The translations under genes and the position numbers were made by a program. Shown here piece by piece: positions 47,501-58,274 of a stretch of 64,000 bases of DNA. The notes under the pieces were generated by a model. That model was not told the origin of the DNA, did no database searches, and saw only the letters and a program-made list of their open reading frames with translations. Origin of the DNA: Orobanche coerulescens (lineage: Eukaryota > Streptophyta > Magnoliopsida > Lamiales > Orobanchaceae); the NCBI GenBank assembly GCA_033398695.1, contig CM065802.1:154304096-154368095 (forward strand), written 5' to 3'. How positions within the stretch are numbered: the first letter of the stretch is position 1; the number at the start of each line of letters is the position of its first letter.

Positions 47501-47797
47501 ACCGAGTAGAAGACCTTCGAGACATAGAATTGTGTATAATTCCACCTTGTAATAGATTAGTTATGTTTCGTATTTGGTACTTTTGAAATTCTGGAAAGAA
47601 GTTCTGCTGTAATGTTCTGATCTTTGTAATTTCATTACCAACTTTTATTTCAACGAATCTTAAAACATCGGGTTAAGATCGTTGTTGAATTTTTGTTGAT
47701 CGTTATTCTAGCTTCTGCAATGTCTTTACTTCACTCTTATTGATTGATCGACATGTATTGTCGCGCCCTCATCCTACCCGATGTTGGGGGCGTGACA
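44580..47797 (+). mobile_element. E: probable solo LTR of another gypsy family
   Basis: 3218 bp with termini TGTAAAACCCCC and GGGGGCGTGACA, flanked by CGTCC at 44575-44579 and 47798-47802. There is no second LTR, primer site or coding region, so LTR-LTR recombination is the simplest origin. A TATA box at 45106-45113 followed by a (GA)-rich leader indicates plus orientation. It contains a GC-rich duplicated module at about 46690-46850 and a 20 bp repeat (CTTGGGGCGACGGTCCAAAT) at 47091-47150. Nothing else is recognised. Confidence 0.82.
45106..45113 (+). promoter_or_regulatory. TATA box in solo LTR E
   Basis: TATAAATA, preceded by a pyrimidine-rich stretch, lies about 527 bp from the LTR start, the expected place for a U3 promoter. 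Confidence 0.6.
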
Positions 47798-48047
47798 CGT
47801 CCCATGTTGTTGATTTCGGGGACATGGAGATCGAGAAGGATGTTACGTTTGAGGAGAGGCCCGTCAGAATTTTAGAGCGTCGAGTCAAACAGTTAAGGCA
47901 CAAAACCATTCCTTTGGTTAAAGTGCAATGATCGAGGCACAGAGTAGAAGAGGCAACGTGGGAGTTAGAGGAGGATATGCGTTCGAGGCACCCCGAGATT
48001 TTTGATTCTTAAGTTTCGGGACGAAATTTTATTTTAGAAGGGGAGAA
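47798..48047 (+). pseudogene. Chromodomain-like C-terminus of element C and polypurine tract
   Basis: Joins to VPDPS at 44579 and reads HVVDFGDMEIEKDVTFEERP, RILERRVKQLRHKTIPLVKV, then a TGA (47929-47931) where chromoviruses have tryptophan, then EEATWELEEDMRSRHPEIF. This is the pattern of the chromodomain that closes integrase in Tekay/Del elements and targets insertion to modified histones. A polypurine tract (about 48036-48047, AGAAGGGGAGAA) precedes the 3' LTR. Confidence 0.88.
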
Positions 48048-49990
48048 TGTAATATCTGCACCTTTCTATTCTTGGCAGTTTCCATTTTGGTGTATATCTA
48101 TTTTTATCGACTCGCTTGTAACCGTTTCGACATCTTGAATCTACTTTATTCTTGGAGTTTTCCCATTTGGACGAGTTTTGGTGATGTTTTTACGTGATTC
48201 CATTTTATATCATGTTTTGCCGTATGTATGTTCGATTCTCGTAAAACTCGTTCGTTTTCATTCTTTCTTGGTTTGCATGAGTTCGTATGATTGAGTTGGT
48301 CATGTTGAGACTTTCAGTTTGTTAATCTGATGTCGTATCGTGATTTTCGGGCACTTGGGCCATTTTTGTAATTTCCTATAAGTTTAGGGAATTTCATATT
48401 CGTTGTCGTATTTCGGATTCCCGGATAGTCGGAATGATGTTTTCTTGTAACGGTTAGACTCGTCATCGAATATCCTTGGTAGCCATATTTTCGGTTCGAT
48501 AGCAGGTCCGAGTTTCGGAGTCGTCCGGAGTCATTTGGACAGCAGCAGCCAGAACCTGCTGTCTAGCAGGGTGTTACGACCGTAACACCCCATCTGTTAC
48601 GGCCATAATATGGCCATTGTTACGGCTGTAATGCACCACTTGTTACGTCCGTAACGGCCCGCTGTTTTAAGAATAGCGGGTAGGTCAGAACAACAGTTTT
48701 CATTCTTTTCTTTCCTTTTCTTCACCGGGCGACTCCAGACGGCGATTCCCTTCAGTTTTAATTGTTCGTATTCCATCACCGTAGGTTCGTGCTAACATAT
48801 CATCATCAACGTAATCATCCTCCATCGTCCGAATCCGAGGTATTCTCTTCACTAACCCTAAACTTATCTAATTTGGGGGTTTTCGGGTTTTTCGTGATTG
48901 ATTCTGAATTGTTCATGTATGTTACGAAATTCCTTACCGATTGTTGTTATTGGGTGACTCCCAATCCGTTTTTCTCGAGTTAAATCCTTGAATTGTTGAT
49001 ACGGGGAGATTTTGAGTAAACCCTCGCCCGTATCGATTGAACGTTTATTGTCGTGAATTGTAATCGGGGTTATGGGTGTATTCCATTCGATTATTGTTGT
49101 CCGTTAGGACTGAATATGTTGATCCTTCGTTTAGGAACCGTCGTTTTCCATCCGGACCGTTCGTAGTCGTATTTCATTACCGATTCTTCAAAGATGTCTC
49201 AAAGGCAAGTACTTTACATTTGTTTACGCGTTCTAGTATTTAAATTATGGCTATTCGTGGTTGTGTGGATGTATATGTGTATGTTCACCTAGGGATGGTC
49301 CGACGGGGCCTCTAGGGATACGTTGCCGTGAGTTTCGTATCGCGAACTATGGTTAACCACCCAGGGATGTCCGACGGGGCTCTGCGAGGTACGGTGGCCG
49401 TGAGTCTCGTACCAAGGTTAATTTTGAATTGTTTTGTTGGAGAAAATGTGTTTTGTGCTTGTGCACCGTATAATATTTTGGAATATAAATGATTTCTAAA
49501 ATAATTTTTGGCGCATATTTTCATCTGATTAGAATGGTAGTTCAAATGGATTGTACTTGCACTAGCAGTTGTCGCTAACCCCTTAAATGGGGGAAATAAT
49601 TTTTGTATCTCAGGTTCAGGACTTGGAGACAAACGAGCACACGAGCCGTATGAGAATGATGGGCAAGCATGATACTATTCAGTAGTCAATTGTTGGTATT
49701 CTGTTCTATCGGTTGTTATTGATGTCTTGTTTTGGGATTTATGTATTATGAAATTGGTTTAAGTACTCTAGTACTTCCTCTTTGAATTTATTAATGTTGT
49801 GTTCCCGGTTTGGGAAAATGGATTTGATGTCAGATTTTATTTTTCGGATTTTTGTCTTTTATTTGAATTGTCGTTTTGTTGATGATTGTATGTCGCTATC
49901 AAATGTCGTGTTGGTACGTTAGCCTAGTGGATTCCACAGTGTAGGGTCCACGGCGCTGTAATATGCCCTGATCGTCTTAGGGGTGTAACA
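48048..49990 (+). repeat. Element C 3' LTR (1943 bp)
   Basis: Co-linear with 23538-25487. It begins TGTAATATCTGC, ends TGTAACA and is followed by TTCTA. The palindrome array is at 48555-48680, with TTACGACCGTAACA where the 5' LTR has TTACGGCCGTAACA. No gene is present. Confidence 0.94.
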
Positions 49991-49995
49991 TTCTA

Positions 49996-52300
49996 AGCAC
50001 TGGGCAGCTGCCCACTAGAAAAGTGGCTTAGGATACGACTCATTCTCCCATAAGGGAAAGACTAGTACGGTATTTTTCAGGGGTGTAGAACCCATTCCTG
50101 TACCTGAAGAGATTCCAAGTCCCGCAAAGGCTACAGCTGCCCCTCGTACAGCGAAGGCTGTGATTCCACCTCCCAGTTCATATCACAAATAGCCGAAACC
50201 TCAGCCTCCCATATCTGTAAGGCGTGATCAACAGCATGCTCCCCGAGCATATCATAAGCGTGAGCAGCCATTTAGAAGAAGACTCTATCTAAATATCAAA
50301 GGCAAGCACCACATTACTTCTGACAGTACAGTGCGCTAGATATTGGATATAGGAGCCCTGTTATCCATCTAGAAAGTAGGTCGCCGCGCTGTATCAACAA
50401 AAGCTCCGGGAATCCAACTAGAGACCCATAAGACAAACTGTAAGTCCGAGGAAAATGGCTCCACTGCCAAGACGGCAATCGTACTGGAATAATAACACTA
50501 AATTTTACATGCATGATAATCAAGGTTACAACGACTACGTGTCTGCCCCACGTAGACATCGCAGAACTGGACCAAAAGTAACCTACAATAAACCAATTGA
50601 TGTCAGGAAAAATTGGGTACCTAAAGGCACTAACACATATGGACCCAACAATCAAAGGGACCTAAATATGCTTAAATTCCGTGCTTACAAGATCTTAAAG
50701 AGAAGCACATCTGGTACTTTGACAACGTATGTTCTCGGCACATGACAGGAGATATCAGCAAGCTGTTAGATTATGTAAAAGGTTGTCCCCCTTCTCTTTC
50801 TATCGATTCTGAAGGTGCGCTTCGGTGACAAGTCCAAATGAAGAACAAGAGGGAAGGGAGCCCTGCTTGTAGGAAAGTTCAAAGTCACTGACGTCGCCTA
50901 TGTTAAAGGCTTAAAGTATAATCTACTTAGTATTAGCCAGTTCCGTGACAAACAGTTCTCGGTAAAATTCTATGTAGACCATTGTAGAATGAAGGAAATC
51001 AAGACCGAAGAAATCGTCCTAACAAGAAGCAGATTAGGTAATATTTATATTACTAACTGGAAGCCTACGAGCTTCACTATTTTGTGTTTTGTTGCCAAAG
51101 GCACTGCAGATTAAAGCTGGCTATGGCACAAGAGGATGTGTCACATCAACTTCAAGACAATAAACAAAACTCGCCAGACAGGGAATTGTTAGAGGTGTGC
51201 CCGGTGTGTCATTCCATAAAGACAGCATCTGTGGACCCTGTCAGAAAGGCAAACAAGTCAAAACCACCCTGAAAATAAAATCATACATGTCCACCCACAG
51301 GGTTCTGGACATGATACGCATGGACCCCTACGGTTTTGTAGACCCGGTAAGTTTGGGAGGTAAGAAATACTATCTCGTTATTATTGATGATTTTTCTAGG
51401 TATGCATGGACAATTTTTCATAGCAAGAAGAAACAAAGCACAACAAAGTTTCCAGAGCACCTAAGAAAGATTCAGAATGAGAAATGGTTACGTATTGTGT
51501 CCATTCGTTCCGACAGAGGCACTGAATTCACAAATCGCTTTATAGAGCAATACTGTTCGGACAATGTAGAACAAAACGAATACTCAGCAGCCCGGACTCC
51601 TCAACAAAATGGTATTGCCAAGCAAAAGAATAGGACGCTCAAGGAAGCAACAAGAACCATGATAGCTGTAAGCAAGTTGCCGCAGCGGTTCTGGGGCGAA
51701 GCAACAAATACATCGTGTTATACACAAAACCGCTGTATCATCAACAAGCATCACAATAAAAGAGCCTATGAGGTATGGAACAATAAAACTCCATTAGTTG
51801 CATACTTTCACATCTTTGGATGCAGGTGTTATGTTCTGAATAATGGGAAAGACCAACTGAAGACCTTCGACGAAAAGTCAGATGAAGGAATATTTGTAGG
51901 ATACTCCTTTGTCAGCAAATCTTTCAAGATCTTTAACAAAAGCAAGCTGACAATAGAGGATTCTTTCCATGTAGTGTTCGATGAACCCCACTTTGATGCT
52001 ACAGGGGTAGAAGACTTATCCCAGAATATCCGAACACTCTCTATTGATGACCCACAAACTCCAATAGAGCTTGTCGTAGACTTATAGATCAATCCCGCAG
52101 CTGTAAGATCAGAAGTAGTCGAAGCCGATGTTGTCCACGCTGAAGCCGAGACTACAGTACCACAAGATATAGTACGGGATGTAGAATTAGAACCTGACAG
52201 GAGATGGTTGAGAGATCATCCACATGAGTTGATTATATGTGATATTGATGCTGGTGTATCTGCCCAAAGGAGAATATAGAGTACACAAGGAACTGTACTG
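49996..52300 (+). pseudogene. Ty1/copia protease, integrase and start of reverse transcriptase
   Basis: Continuation of the copia pol after element C. The protease active site reads DNVCSRHMTGD (50721) where copia normally has DSG, so the catalytic Ser and Gly are lost. The pre-integrase domain (LWHKRMCH) and integrase follow. The first two catalytic residues remain (MDPYGFV, SDRGTEF), but the third is changed: NGIAKQKNRTL has Ala-Lys where the family has Val-Glu. The longest open part is 51197-52087. Reverse transcriptase begins (WLRDHPHELI) and is lost near 52300. Several stops and shifts occur before 51197. Confidence 0.88.
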
Positions 52301-52371
52301 TGTGCGCGAGAAGAAACCGAATCTCAGAAATCTCCATTTTCGGTATGGTGTCGTCGTTATTTGGGCCAATT

Positions 52372-52686
52372 AACAGCGGTTCTTTGGGCCAATTAACAGC
52401 GGTTATTTGGGCCAATTAATAGCGGTTCTGGAACCGCCGTTGTATGTACAGCTGTTAATTTTAACATCGGTTTTTATAACCGCCGTTGAATTATGCAAAT
52501 AACGGCGGTTATATGTAACCGCTGTTAAACATGCCATTTAACAGCGGTTTCCGGTAACCGTTGTTAACAGCTGATATGTAACGGCGGTTCAGGAACCGCC
52601 GTTATGCTTACATATTAACAGCGGTTTTTGCGGAACCGCTGTTGAAGTTTTAGAAAGTTTAACTGCGGTTTTGCTTAACCGCTGTT
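52372..52686. repeat. Subterminal hairpin array of the CACTA element
   Basis: About sixteen copies of a ten-base motif (AACAGCGGTT, AACGGCGGTT and variants) alternate in orientation and form seven successive hairpins, for example AACGGCGGTT-CAGG-AACCGCCGTT-type pairs of 24-27 bp. A spaced direct repeat TTGGGCCAATTAACAGCGG precedes them. Subterminal motifs of this kind bind the accessory transposition protein in En/Spm. Confidence 0.85.
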
Positions 52687-52911
52687 ATTTTGTCCAGATT
52701 TTCCCCAAATTTTAGCATTATTTCGGTTTTAATCAATAAACCACCAATTCATCTTATCCAAACACACCGAAAAGACCTAACCAACACCAAATTCACTGAA
52801 CCACCAATTCATTGAAAAAGATAATAACAAAAGCACCAATTCATCCAAATAATTCATACAAATATCAAATGTATAATTCATACAAATAATTTACACACAA
52901 AAACACCAAAA

Positions 52912-53194
52912 TCATGTCGCAAGATGATTTCGAACCTCCAAGAAATAATGTCCCCAGTCAGCTCGAACTTTATTAATAACATCATGAGACAGTGCTCCAA
53001 CATCATCAAACATCTGCACATATAAACGTATAATAAACAAACTTTAAATGTAAATGAGTAAACAGTTTTATCACTACTTCAAATTAAAAATATACTACCT
53101 CCATCCAACCATCCAAAATACGCACTCGGACGATAGTCGACATCCAGTGCATAACATAATAACCACACTCCCAACCTCCATCTTGTTTATTACA
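52912..53194 (-). pseudogene. Exons 9 and 10 of the CACTA second gene: catalytic cysteine of the C48 protease
   Basis: Exon 9 (53194-53099, 32 codons) reads CNKQDGGWECGYYVMHWM. The Gln and Cys of a Ulp1/C48 active site are in place and the spacing is normal for transposon-borne proteases. It ends at a GTAGTA donor. Exon 10 (53013-52912) starts after TGTGCAG and encodes MFDDVGALSHDVINKVRADW to the stop, the usual charged helix that ends these proteins. Neither exon is part of a long ORF. Confidence 0.8.
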
Positions 53195-53255
53195 CTAAAA
53201 CAAAATAAGACACAATTATATGAGTCGCTTTCAGTAAATAAAATCAACAAACAAC

Positions 53256-53394
53256 ATACACAGTAAAAAACACACACACTGACACAAACACATAAAGCAC
53301 ACAAGCACACAAACACACACACTACACACAAACAAACACACACAGAGACACATACACTGCACACACACTACACACACACAGGAAACACACCCAC

Positions 53395-53433
<39 letters not shown>

Positions 53434-54057
53434 CACACACACACACTGCACACACACACACACACTGCGCACACACACAACACATAAAAAAAACCCAACA
53501 CAAACACACAGTACACACACAAGCATAAACACACAGAGTACACATAGCGCGCGCACACACACACATACACACACTGCACACAAATATACACAAACACACA
53601 TATACACACAATACACACACACATTGCACACAAACAAACATACACAAACACACACACAGCACACACACACACACACACAGTACACACAGCACACACACTG
53701 CACACAAACACACACAAACACAAACACACACAGCACACACTCACACACACAGCACACAAACACACACAAACACAAATGCACACACACAGCACACACTGCC
53801 ACTGCAGACACACACACTGCACACACACACTGCATAGAAAAAAAACCAACACAAACAAATGGACACTTCATACACGATATGTTGGGAGAAGATCCTTAAG
53901 ACGAAAGTTAACATCTATCCCAAAGGGAGAAGATCCTTACAACGTTAACCACGTCTATCCCAAAATAATTCATGTTTCCAACACAAACACACAATATACA
54001 CACAAACATAAAAACACACAGTACACACACATTGCACACAAACAAACATACACAAAC

Positions 54058-54121
<64 letters not shown>

Positions 54122-54480
54122 CAAACACACACAAACACAAGCACACACACTGCCACTGCACACACACACACACACACTGCACATAAAAAAAACCCAACAC
54201 AAACAAACGGACACTTCATACACGATATGTTGGGAGAATATCCTTAAGACGAAAGTTAACATCTATCCCAAAGGGAGAAGTTCCTTATGACGTTAACCAC
54301 GTCTATCCAAAAATAATTCGTGTTTCCAACATAAACACACAGTACACACACAAACATAAACACACATAGCACACACACACACACACTGCACACAAACATA
54401 CACAAACACATACACATACACATAGTACACACACACATTGCACATAAACAAACATACACAAACACACACACACACACACA

Positions 54481-54516
<36 letters not shown>

Positions 54517-54659
54517 GCACACACACAGAGTACACACAACACACAAACACACACAAACACAAACACAAACACAAACACAAACAGCACACACACACACACA
54601 CACAGAGCACACAAACACACACAAACACAAACATACACACAGCAGCACACACTGCCATT

Positions 54660-54698
<39 letters not shown>

Positions 54699-54883
54699 CA
54701 AAATAAACCAATACAAACAAACGGACGCTTCATACATGATATGTTGGGAGAAGATCCTTAAGATGAAAGTTCACATCTATCCCAAATGGAGAAGATCCTT
54801 CTGACGTTAACCACATCTATCCCAAAATAATTCGTGTTTCCAACACAAACACACAATATACACACAAACATAAAAACACACAG

Positions 54884-54914
<31 letters not shown>

Positions 54915-55160
54915 CAAACATACACAAACACACACATACACACAGTACACACACATTGCACACAAACAAACATACACAAACACACAGACACAGCACACAC
55001 ACACACATGCACACACACACACACAGTACACACATCACACACACACAACACACACACAGAGCACACACACACACACACCCACACAGCACACAAACACACA
55101 CAAACACAAACAGACACACACAACACACACATACACACACTGCCACTGCACACACACTGC
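53256..55160. repeat. CA-rich arrays with a repeated ~100 bp core (intron 8 of the CACTA second gene)
   Basis: Runs of CACACA and CACAAACACA alternate with a conserved core. The core is a 41+40 bp dimer, GGGAGAAGATCCTTAAGACG...CTATCCCAAA repeated twice, then AATAATTCGTGTTTCC. Cores begin at 53883, 54232, 54746 and 55211, so units are about 349, 514 and 465 bp. All long ORFs here (Cys-Val or Thr-His repeats) are artefacts of the dinucleotide repeat. Confidence 0.9.
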
Positions 55161-55210
55161 ACAGAAAAAAAACCAACACAAACAAATGGATACTTCATAC
55201 ACGATATGTT

Positions 55211-55308
55211 GGGAGAAGATCCTTAAGACGGAAGTTAACATCTATCACAAAGGGAGAAGATCCTTACGACGTTAACCACGTCTATCCCAAAATAATTCGT
55301 GTTTCCAA
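55211..55308. repeat. Fourth copy of the core repeat
   Basis: GGGAGAAGATCCTTAAGACG through AATAATTCGTGTTTCC, without a long CA tract after it. The intron ends 78 bp further on at exon 8. Confidence 0.85.
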
Positions 55309-55386
55309 AAACAATGTTGTCGTACACACTCAAATATTTACACACACAAACACACATATTTACACTCATGTAATTAAATGTATTAC

Positions 55387-56534
55387 CTTAGGATATAACC
55401 AACTAACCGCCTGCTTCGATTTACTTGTATGCATACCATCCATGGTCTTGAATGCGGTCACGGCACTGCTTAAAAGTAACAATAATAAATTGAGTCGTTG
55501 ATATAAAATTTTCAAGCAAATATGTTATAAATAAAATCCTACTTTTGGAGTATGGCCTTAATGCGAGAGTCAGGCCTACTATGTAATGAGCAAAACCACA
55601 TAATAGTTCCTCTTGCTGGCACAATGACCAGAAGTTGCCAATGATGCCTACATTGATAAATGCATTTGAAAGAAAAAATATATTACTAAACTATGTTATA
55701 AAAAAATAAAGAAATAGTTTTGTTAAAAAAAGAAAATATTTTGAAATTTACAATCTTTAACTTACTTATGATGATAAGCTCCCATGTATATTTGCTTCTT
55801 AGACTCAAGCATACGCGTCGATATATATCTCGAGATCTCCTCTCCCCTCTCTCCCATATTTTGTATGGATTGAGGATCAAAATATCCATACAAATCCTCA
55901 TCCATCGTGCCCACATTCATATTAGACAAATACCTAATTTGTTAAGCAAAATATTAAAAAAAACACTCCACACACTGCACACAAAGACATACACACTGCC
56001 ACACATTAAATACACACACACTGCACACACACACACTGCCACACACTGCATACACACACACACTGCACACAAACACACACACACACTGCACACACACACA
56101 CACTGCACATACACACACTGCACACACACACACACACACACACTGCACACACTGCACGCAGTAAAAAAACACACACTGCCACACAGTCAAAAACACACAC
56201 ACATATACACACACTGCACACACACAAACTACACATACACACACAAAAACACACACACACTACGAATGTAAAAAAAATCTGTAAAGTAAATTACTGACAT
56301 AGTCCAAAGCTGTACAACTGATAAACTAAGCCACTTGTTTCCTTGAACGATCTCTAAAATATCAGTGTGGGCGATGTACAATGGAACATCATCACCACCA
56401 CAGCCAAAGATAGCTGCATCCCACGGCACTGATAACGGATTATTGTAAAGACTCGACGCAGCACTAAGTAAGTCTTTCATGATGTCATCTTTGGTCCTCG
56501 ACCCGTCATTGTGACGAGCCTGCTTCCTAGGTCG
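55387..56534 (-). pseudogene. Exons 5-8 of the CACTA second gene: N-terminal part of the C48 protease
   Basis: Exon 5 (56534-56299) carries SVPWDAAIFGCGGDDVPLYI and the VVQLW motif. Exon 6 (55933-55766) completes a split Met codon and reads YLSNMNVGTMDEDLYGYFDP. Exon 7 (55647-55543) has the catalytic His motif HHWQLLVIVPARG. The acidic residue expected in the next strand (LDSL in relatives) appears as Cys in WFCSLH. Exon 8 (55465-55387) ends VSWLYPK, immediately before the Cys-bearing exon 9. The intron between exons 5 and 6 contains a CA repeat at 55965-56260. Confidence 0.8.
55965..56260. repeat. CA-rich tract in intron 5
   Basis: Nearly pure CA with CACTGC interruptions. Exons on both sides are free of the repeat. 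Confidence 0.85.
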
Positions 56535-56631
56535 CTGAATATCTTATTTCATATAGTAGAGTGTAAAATACAAGTACATTTGAAATAATTTATTTTGTTT
56601 GAGTTACTAAAAAGAAAAAGAAAATATTTAC

Positions 56632-57756
56632 CTTTGAAAAATCGGAGAAAACAAAATCCCATGACCATGCAATATATCCACCTAAAGCTTCCCCCATGAC
56701 TCTCACCTCATAAGTCACCACAGGGACTTCAGCGCTGGCATCTACGGCCTCCTCAACCACTACTTTAACCAAATGAGCTAGTAAAGGAGCACAATGTATG
56801 GTCGGATCGCCCTGAATAACCCTATTGATAGCAACTAGACGGGGAGGATGCTCGTCCACATAAAATCCAACTCGATGAGTGTCTCCAGTCGCAGGCCTCT
56901 CTCCGGAAGGGCCAGAAATAGCATCAGCACAACTCCCCTTCGTGCTAACACGAGTAACCTCATTCGGTGTATGAATATCAATAAGCCGCTGGGAACTAGC
57001 ACCCATTGTCTGGTCGAACTCTTTCATCAAAGTCTGTGTGACATCAGGGGTGATCTTCTTCCTTAGTTGTTCCAACACATCTTCACTTACGGAAGACGTC
57101 GGTCCACATGTTCGTCCAAAGTAATCGCGAATACCCACACCATAACCAATGCCACGAACACGACCAGGGTGCTCGGGTCTCCCAATGGTAGCCGCCAATA
57201 TATCCTGTCGTCCCTGAGGAATAAAGGCACCTTGTGTATACTGCTTCTCCAAATCATCCTACAAAAATTTAATTTGGCACCATATTACAAAATTTTGAAA
57301 TATGCAAACAACTAATACAAGTTGATGAAGGAGAAAAAACAATACAAGAATGTAGATAATAATTGGGTAGAAAAGTGGTTATTTACATTTAATAAAGCAA
57401 ATAATTTACCTCAAATTTTTAGTGTTTGCTAACACTTAGCAACAAAAAAGTGGAGCTTTTTATTTTTCTTACAAGAAAAAATAATTCTTAAAAAAGAACT
57501 TACAATCCTCTCGACAATCTCCCATGCAGCATCGGATGCGTACCCCCGGTCTTTTTGTATGACCAAGCTTCCACCTTTGATGACGCGTAGGTGGAGACGG
57601 GGGATCAATAACAATATCTTCTTCAGATTTAGATACTTCTCGACGCTCCTTCATCTTCCTCTCCATCTCCTGTATATCCACCAAGTCGTACCCTCCTCGA
57701 GACATATAATGCGGAATGTTCATTTTTGCTAATTCTTGTTTCTTACTTCTTTGTTC
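56632..57756 (-). pseudogene. Exons 3 and 4 of the CACTA second gene
   Basis: Exon 3 (57756-57504): NIPHYMSRGGYDLVDIQEME, then DPPSPPTRHQRWK, both hallmarks of plant En/Spm accessory proteins. A one-base shift in CCCCC (57543-57547) separates this from ASDAAWEIVERI in the next frame. The donor ATT|GTAAGT is good. Exon 4 (57258-56632, 209 codons): QGRQDILAATIGRPEHPGRV, RGIGYGVGIRDYFGR, then a Gln/Thr-rich linker and GEALGGYIAWSWDFV. The exon ends at AAG|GTAAAT. Confidence 0.85.
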
Positions 57757-57926
57757 CTGTTACAAGTATCAAATAATCCGTAAATAATTTTATAAATATT
57801 TTCAAATTTAAATCATTTTTTTTCAGATTTTATGTTCTTAATTAGAAATAGATTCTTAATTAGAAATTGTTTTATATGGTTCTTGTAAAATTATTTTCAA
57901 ATTATTGTACAATCCTTTTATGAATA

Positions 57927-57929
<3 letters not shown>

Positions 57930-57965
<36 letters not shown>
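57930..57965. repeat. (AT)n microsatellite at the end of exon 2
   Basis: About 17 AT units directly follow the last coding triplets of exon 2 (minus strand), where a splice donor is expected. Confidence 0.9.
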
Positions 57966-57967
<2 letters not shown>

Positions 57968-58174
57968 AGCGGAGTCCTCACGAATCTTTTTGAAGTCTCT
58001 CCAGTCCTCCTCGGAGATAGCATACTTGTCACAAGGAGAATTTCCTTTGCTTGGACCATATATGTACTCACCGGTCAAATCAGACTTAAATTGCCTCCAT
58101 TTTACGCTAATTGACTGTAAAGACTTCTTCTGAAAATGACCAAGATTGCTAATCTGGCTAATATCAAAATTGGC
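57968..58174 (-). pseudogene. Exon 2 of the CACTA second gene
   Basis: After an acceptor TATGTAG the frame reads ANFDISQISNLGHFQ, SISVKWRQFKSDLTGEYIYG, CDKYAISEEDWRDFKKIRED. This is the conserved W..FK..L..Y...I..EDW..F block of the Ptta/En/Spm plant transposase family. Phase agrees with exon 1. The 3' end is disrupted by TGA and the AT microsatellite. Confidence 0.78.
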
Positions 58175-58204
58175 CTACATATTGACAATTAAAACTAGAG
58201 TTAG

Positions 58205-58242
58205 CCACACGCACACAAACTAGAGTTAAACACACATACTAC

Positions 58243-58274
<32 letters not shown>

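Larger units (their letters stand above)
23538..49990 (+). mobile_element. Element C: Ty3/gypsy chromovirus (Tekay/Del-like) carrying nested D, Athila-F and E
   Basis: The element spans 26,453 bp, with LTRs at 23538-25487 and 48048-49990 and target duplication TTCTA at 23533-23537 and 49991-49995. Removing D and E leaves about 8.8 kb, a normal size. Gene order is gag, protease, reverse transcriptase, RNase H, integrase, chromodomain-like C-terminus, which places it in the plant chromoviruses. It has at least seven nonsense codons and a gag deletion/frameshift, so it cannot move on its own. It is inserted in the plus-strand copia. Confidence 0.95.
20587..52330 (+). mobile_element. Plus-strand SIRE-like Ty1/copia element, split by element C and truncated by CACTA
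   Basis: The LTR (20587-21841), primer site (21844), gag (21958-23180), coiled-coil region and then, after element C, protease, integrase and the first residues of reverse transcriptase (up to about 52290) are co-linear. Element C is inserted at 23537/49991 with TTCTA duplicated. The reverse transcriptase domain is interrupted near 52300-52370 by the CACTA element. The right LTR is not in the window. The LTR appears to be inserted in the LTR of the minus-strand copia. Confidence 0.85.

Noticed and set aside
44580..47797. Possible MITE or DNA transposon because of inverted-looking termini
   Set aside because: The duplication is 5 bp, the ends are TG...CA, and there is a TATA box and leader as in an LTR; a solo LTR explains all.
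52372..52686. Regularly spaced short repeats resembling a CRISPR array
   Set aside because: Repeats are ten bases, alternate in orientation, and spacers are only a few bases long; they are CACTA subterminal hairpins in a plant genome.
53231..55241. Long minus-strand ORFs rich in Cys and Val (up to 178 codons) and plus-strand Thr/His ORFs
   Set aside because: They are translations of CA/TG dinucleotide repeats in several frames at once, with no domain and no conservation beyond the repeat.
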